A stretch of 64,000 bases of DNA from Mycobacterium sp. GTDB taxonomy: Bacteria; Actinomycetota; Actinomycetes; Mycobacteriales; Mycobacteriaceae. Location of the stretch: positions 36,316 through 100,315 of the forward strand of contig JAGYKK010000008.1 of assembly GCA_018401645.1 (NCBI GenBank). The letters run 5' to 3'. Every line of letters starts with the position of its first letter. Position 1 is the first letter of the stretch. The position numbers and the translations under genes are program-made. Shown piece by piece: positions 63,927 through 64,000 of this stretch. The notes below the pieces were generated by a model. It saw only the letters and a program-made list of their open reading frames with translations, did not search any database and was not told the origin of the DNA.

Positions 63927-64000
63927 GTGGCCCGACGCCCCCGCTCAGCGGACGACACCGTGACGTCAGGACCGCAGCGACTGGTGGGCATTCTGCGATC
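63927..64000 (+). CDS. psd: Phosphatidylserine decarboxylase, 5' end only
   Basis: Only about 24 codons are visible, from the GTG at 63927: ARRPRSADDTVTSGPQRLVG. The start resembles mycobacterial Psd (Rv0437c begins ARRPRP...GPQ by my recollection). The gene order SDR-moeA2-psd is as in M. tuberculosis. Psd makes phosphatidylethanolamine from phosphatidylserine. The rest lies beyond the window. Confidence 0.7.
   Translation, partial: MARRPRSADDTVTSGPQRLVGILR

Overview
The window is high-GC actinobacterial DNA from a non-tuberculous member of the Mycobacterium/Mycolicibacterium group. The evidence is the gene content (mshA of mycothiol synthesis, an hbhA-type adhesin, a mycolic-acid cyclopropane-synthase family gene, senX3-regX3, and a groEL2 ending in GGMGGMDF) and the gene order. 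From memory of the M. tuberculosis map, the order runs from the Rv0529 region to Rv0437c in reverse. No plasmid, prophage, insertion sequence, CRISPR array, tRNA or rRNA is visible. Species cannot be assigned by eye.

Layout. 1-5646 (minus): cytochrome c maturation (ccsB, resB, ccdA, a TlpA-like lipoprotein), a histidine phosphatase and hemL, joined by 4-nt stop/start overlaps. 5746-9431: an Fbp-type ferric iron ABC transporter preceded by an IdeR-like iron box. 9438-11615: a copper P-type ATPase with a CsoR-like operator. 11604-18727: small membrane proteins, then the heme genes hemB, hemD, hemC, hemA and a glutaredoxin-like protein. 18766-28508: a serB1-like HAD phosphatase, MaoC protein, acyltransferase, galE2-like epimerase, ribosomal protein bS22, a BldC-like HTH protein, proC and ppx. 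28562-33233: regX3/senX3, gpm1, a YbjN-family gene and mshA. 33320-42121: SDR, murB, DUF2505 genes, nitrilase, hbhA, an XRE regulator and DUF445. 42165-53811: TetR, two different PPK2 kinases, umaA-like, fadB2, thioesterase, lpd, repeat-rich membrane proteins and a prolyl oligopeptidase. 53870-64000: amidohydrolase, a broken DUF559 gene, groEL2 with two CIRCE elements, an SF2 helicase, HAD, SDR, moeA2 and the start of psd.

How the genes work together. The first 18 kb couples heme synthesis (hemA/B/C/D/L) with heme use (cytochrome c maturation) and with iron and copper handling, each metal system carrying its own candidate operator. Phosphate and polyphosphate functions (senX3-regX3, ppx, two PPK2) are spread through the middle. 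Compared with the remembered M. tuberculosis order, icl1, lprQ, pcaA, cmaA2 and aldC are missing from their usual slots.

Quality caveat. Many genes change reading frame repeatedly while keeping family-typical total length and conserved motifs. The worst stretch is about 4.6-10.4 kb; others lie at 13.2-14.3, 15.8, 19.5, 31, 36.7-38.0, 48.9, 54.0 and 56.6-56.8 kb. Several affected genes (hemL, hemB, hemD, gpm1) are normally essential, and some breaks are single-base changes in G/C runs, so sequencing or assembly indels are the likeliest cause. The type pseudogene below means only that the frame is broken as read. There are no gene-free stretches over 300 bases once these broken genes are counted; the longest gap is the groEL2/helicase intergenic region at 58889-59160. 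This is mostly conserved core genome. The least explained signals are short tandem arrays carrying Shine-Dalgarno-like motifs directly in front of two genes.
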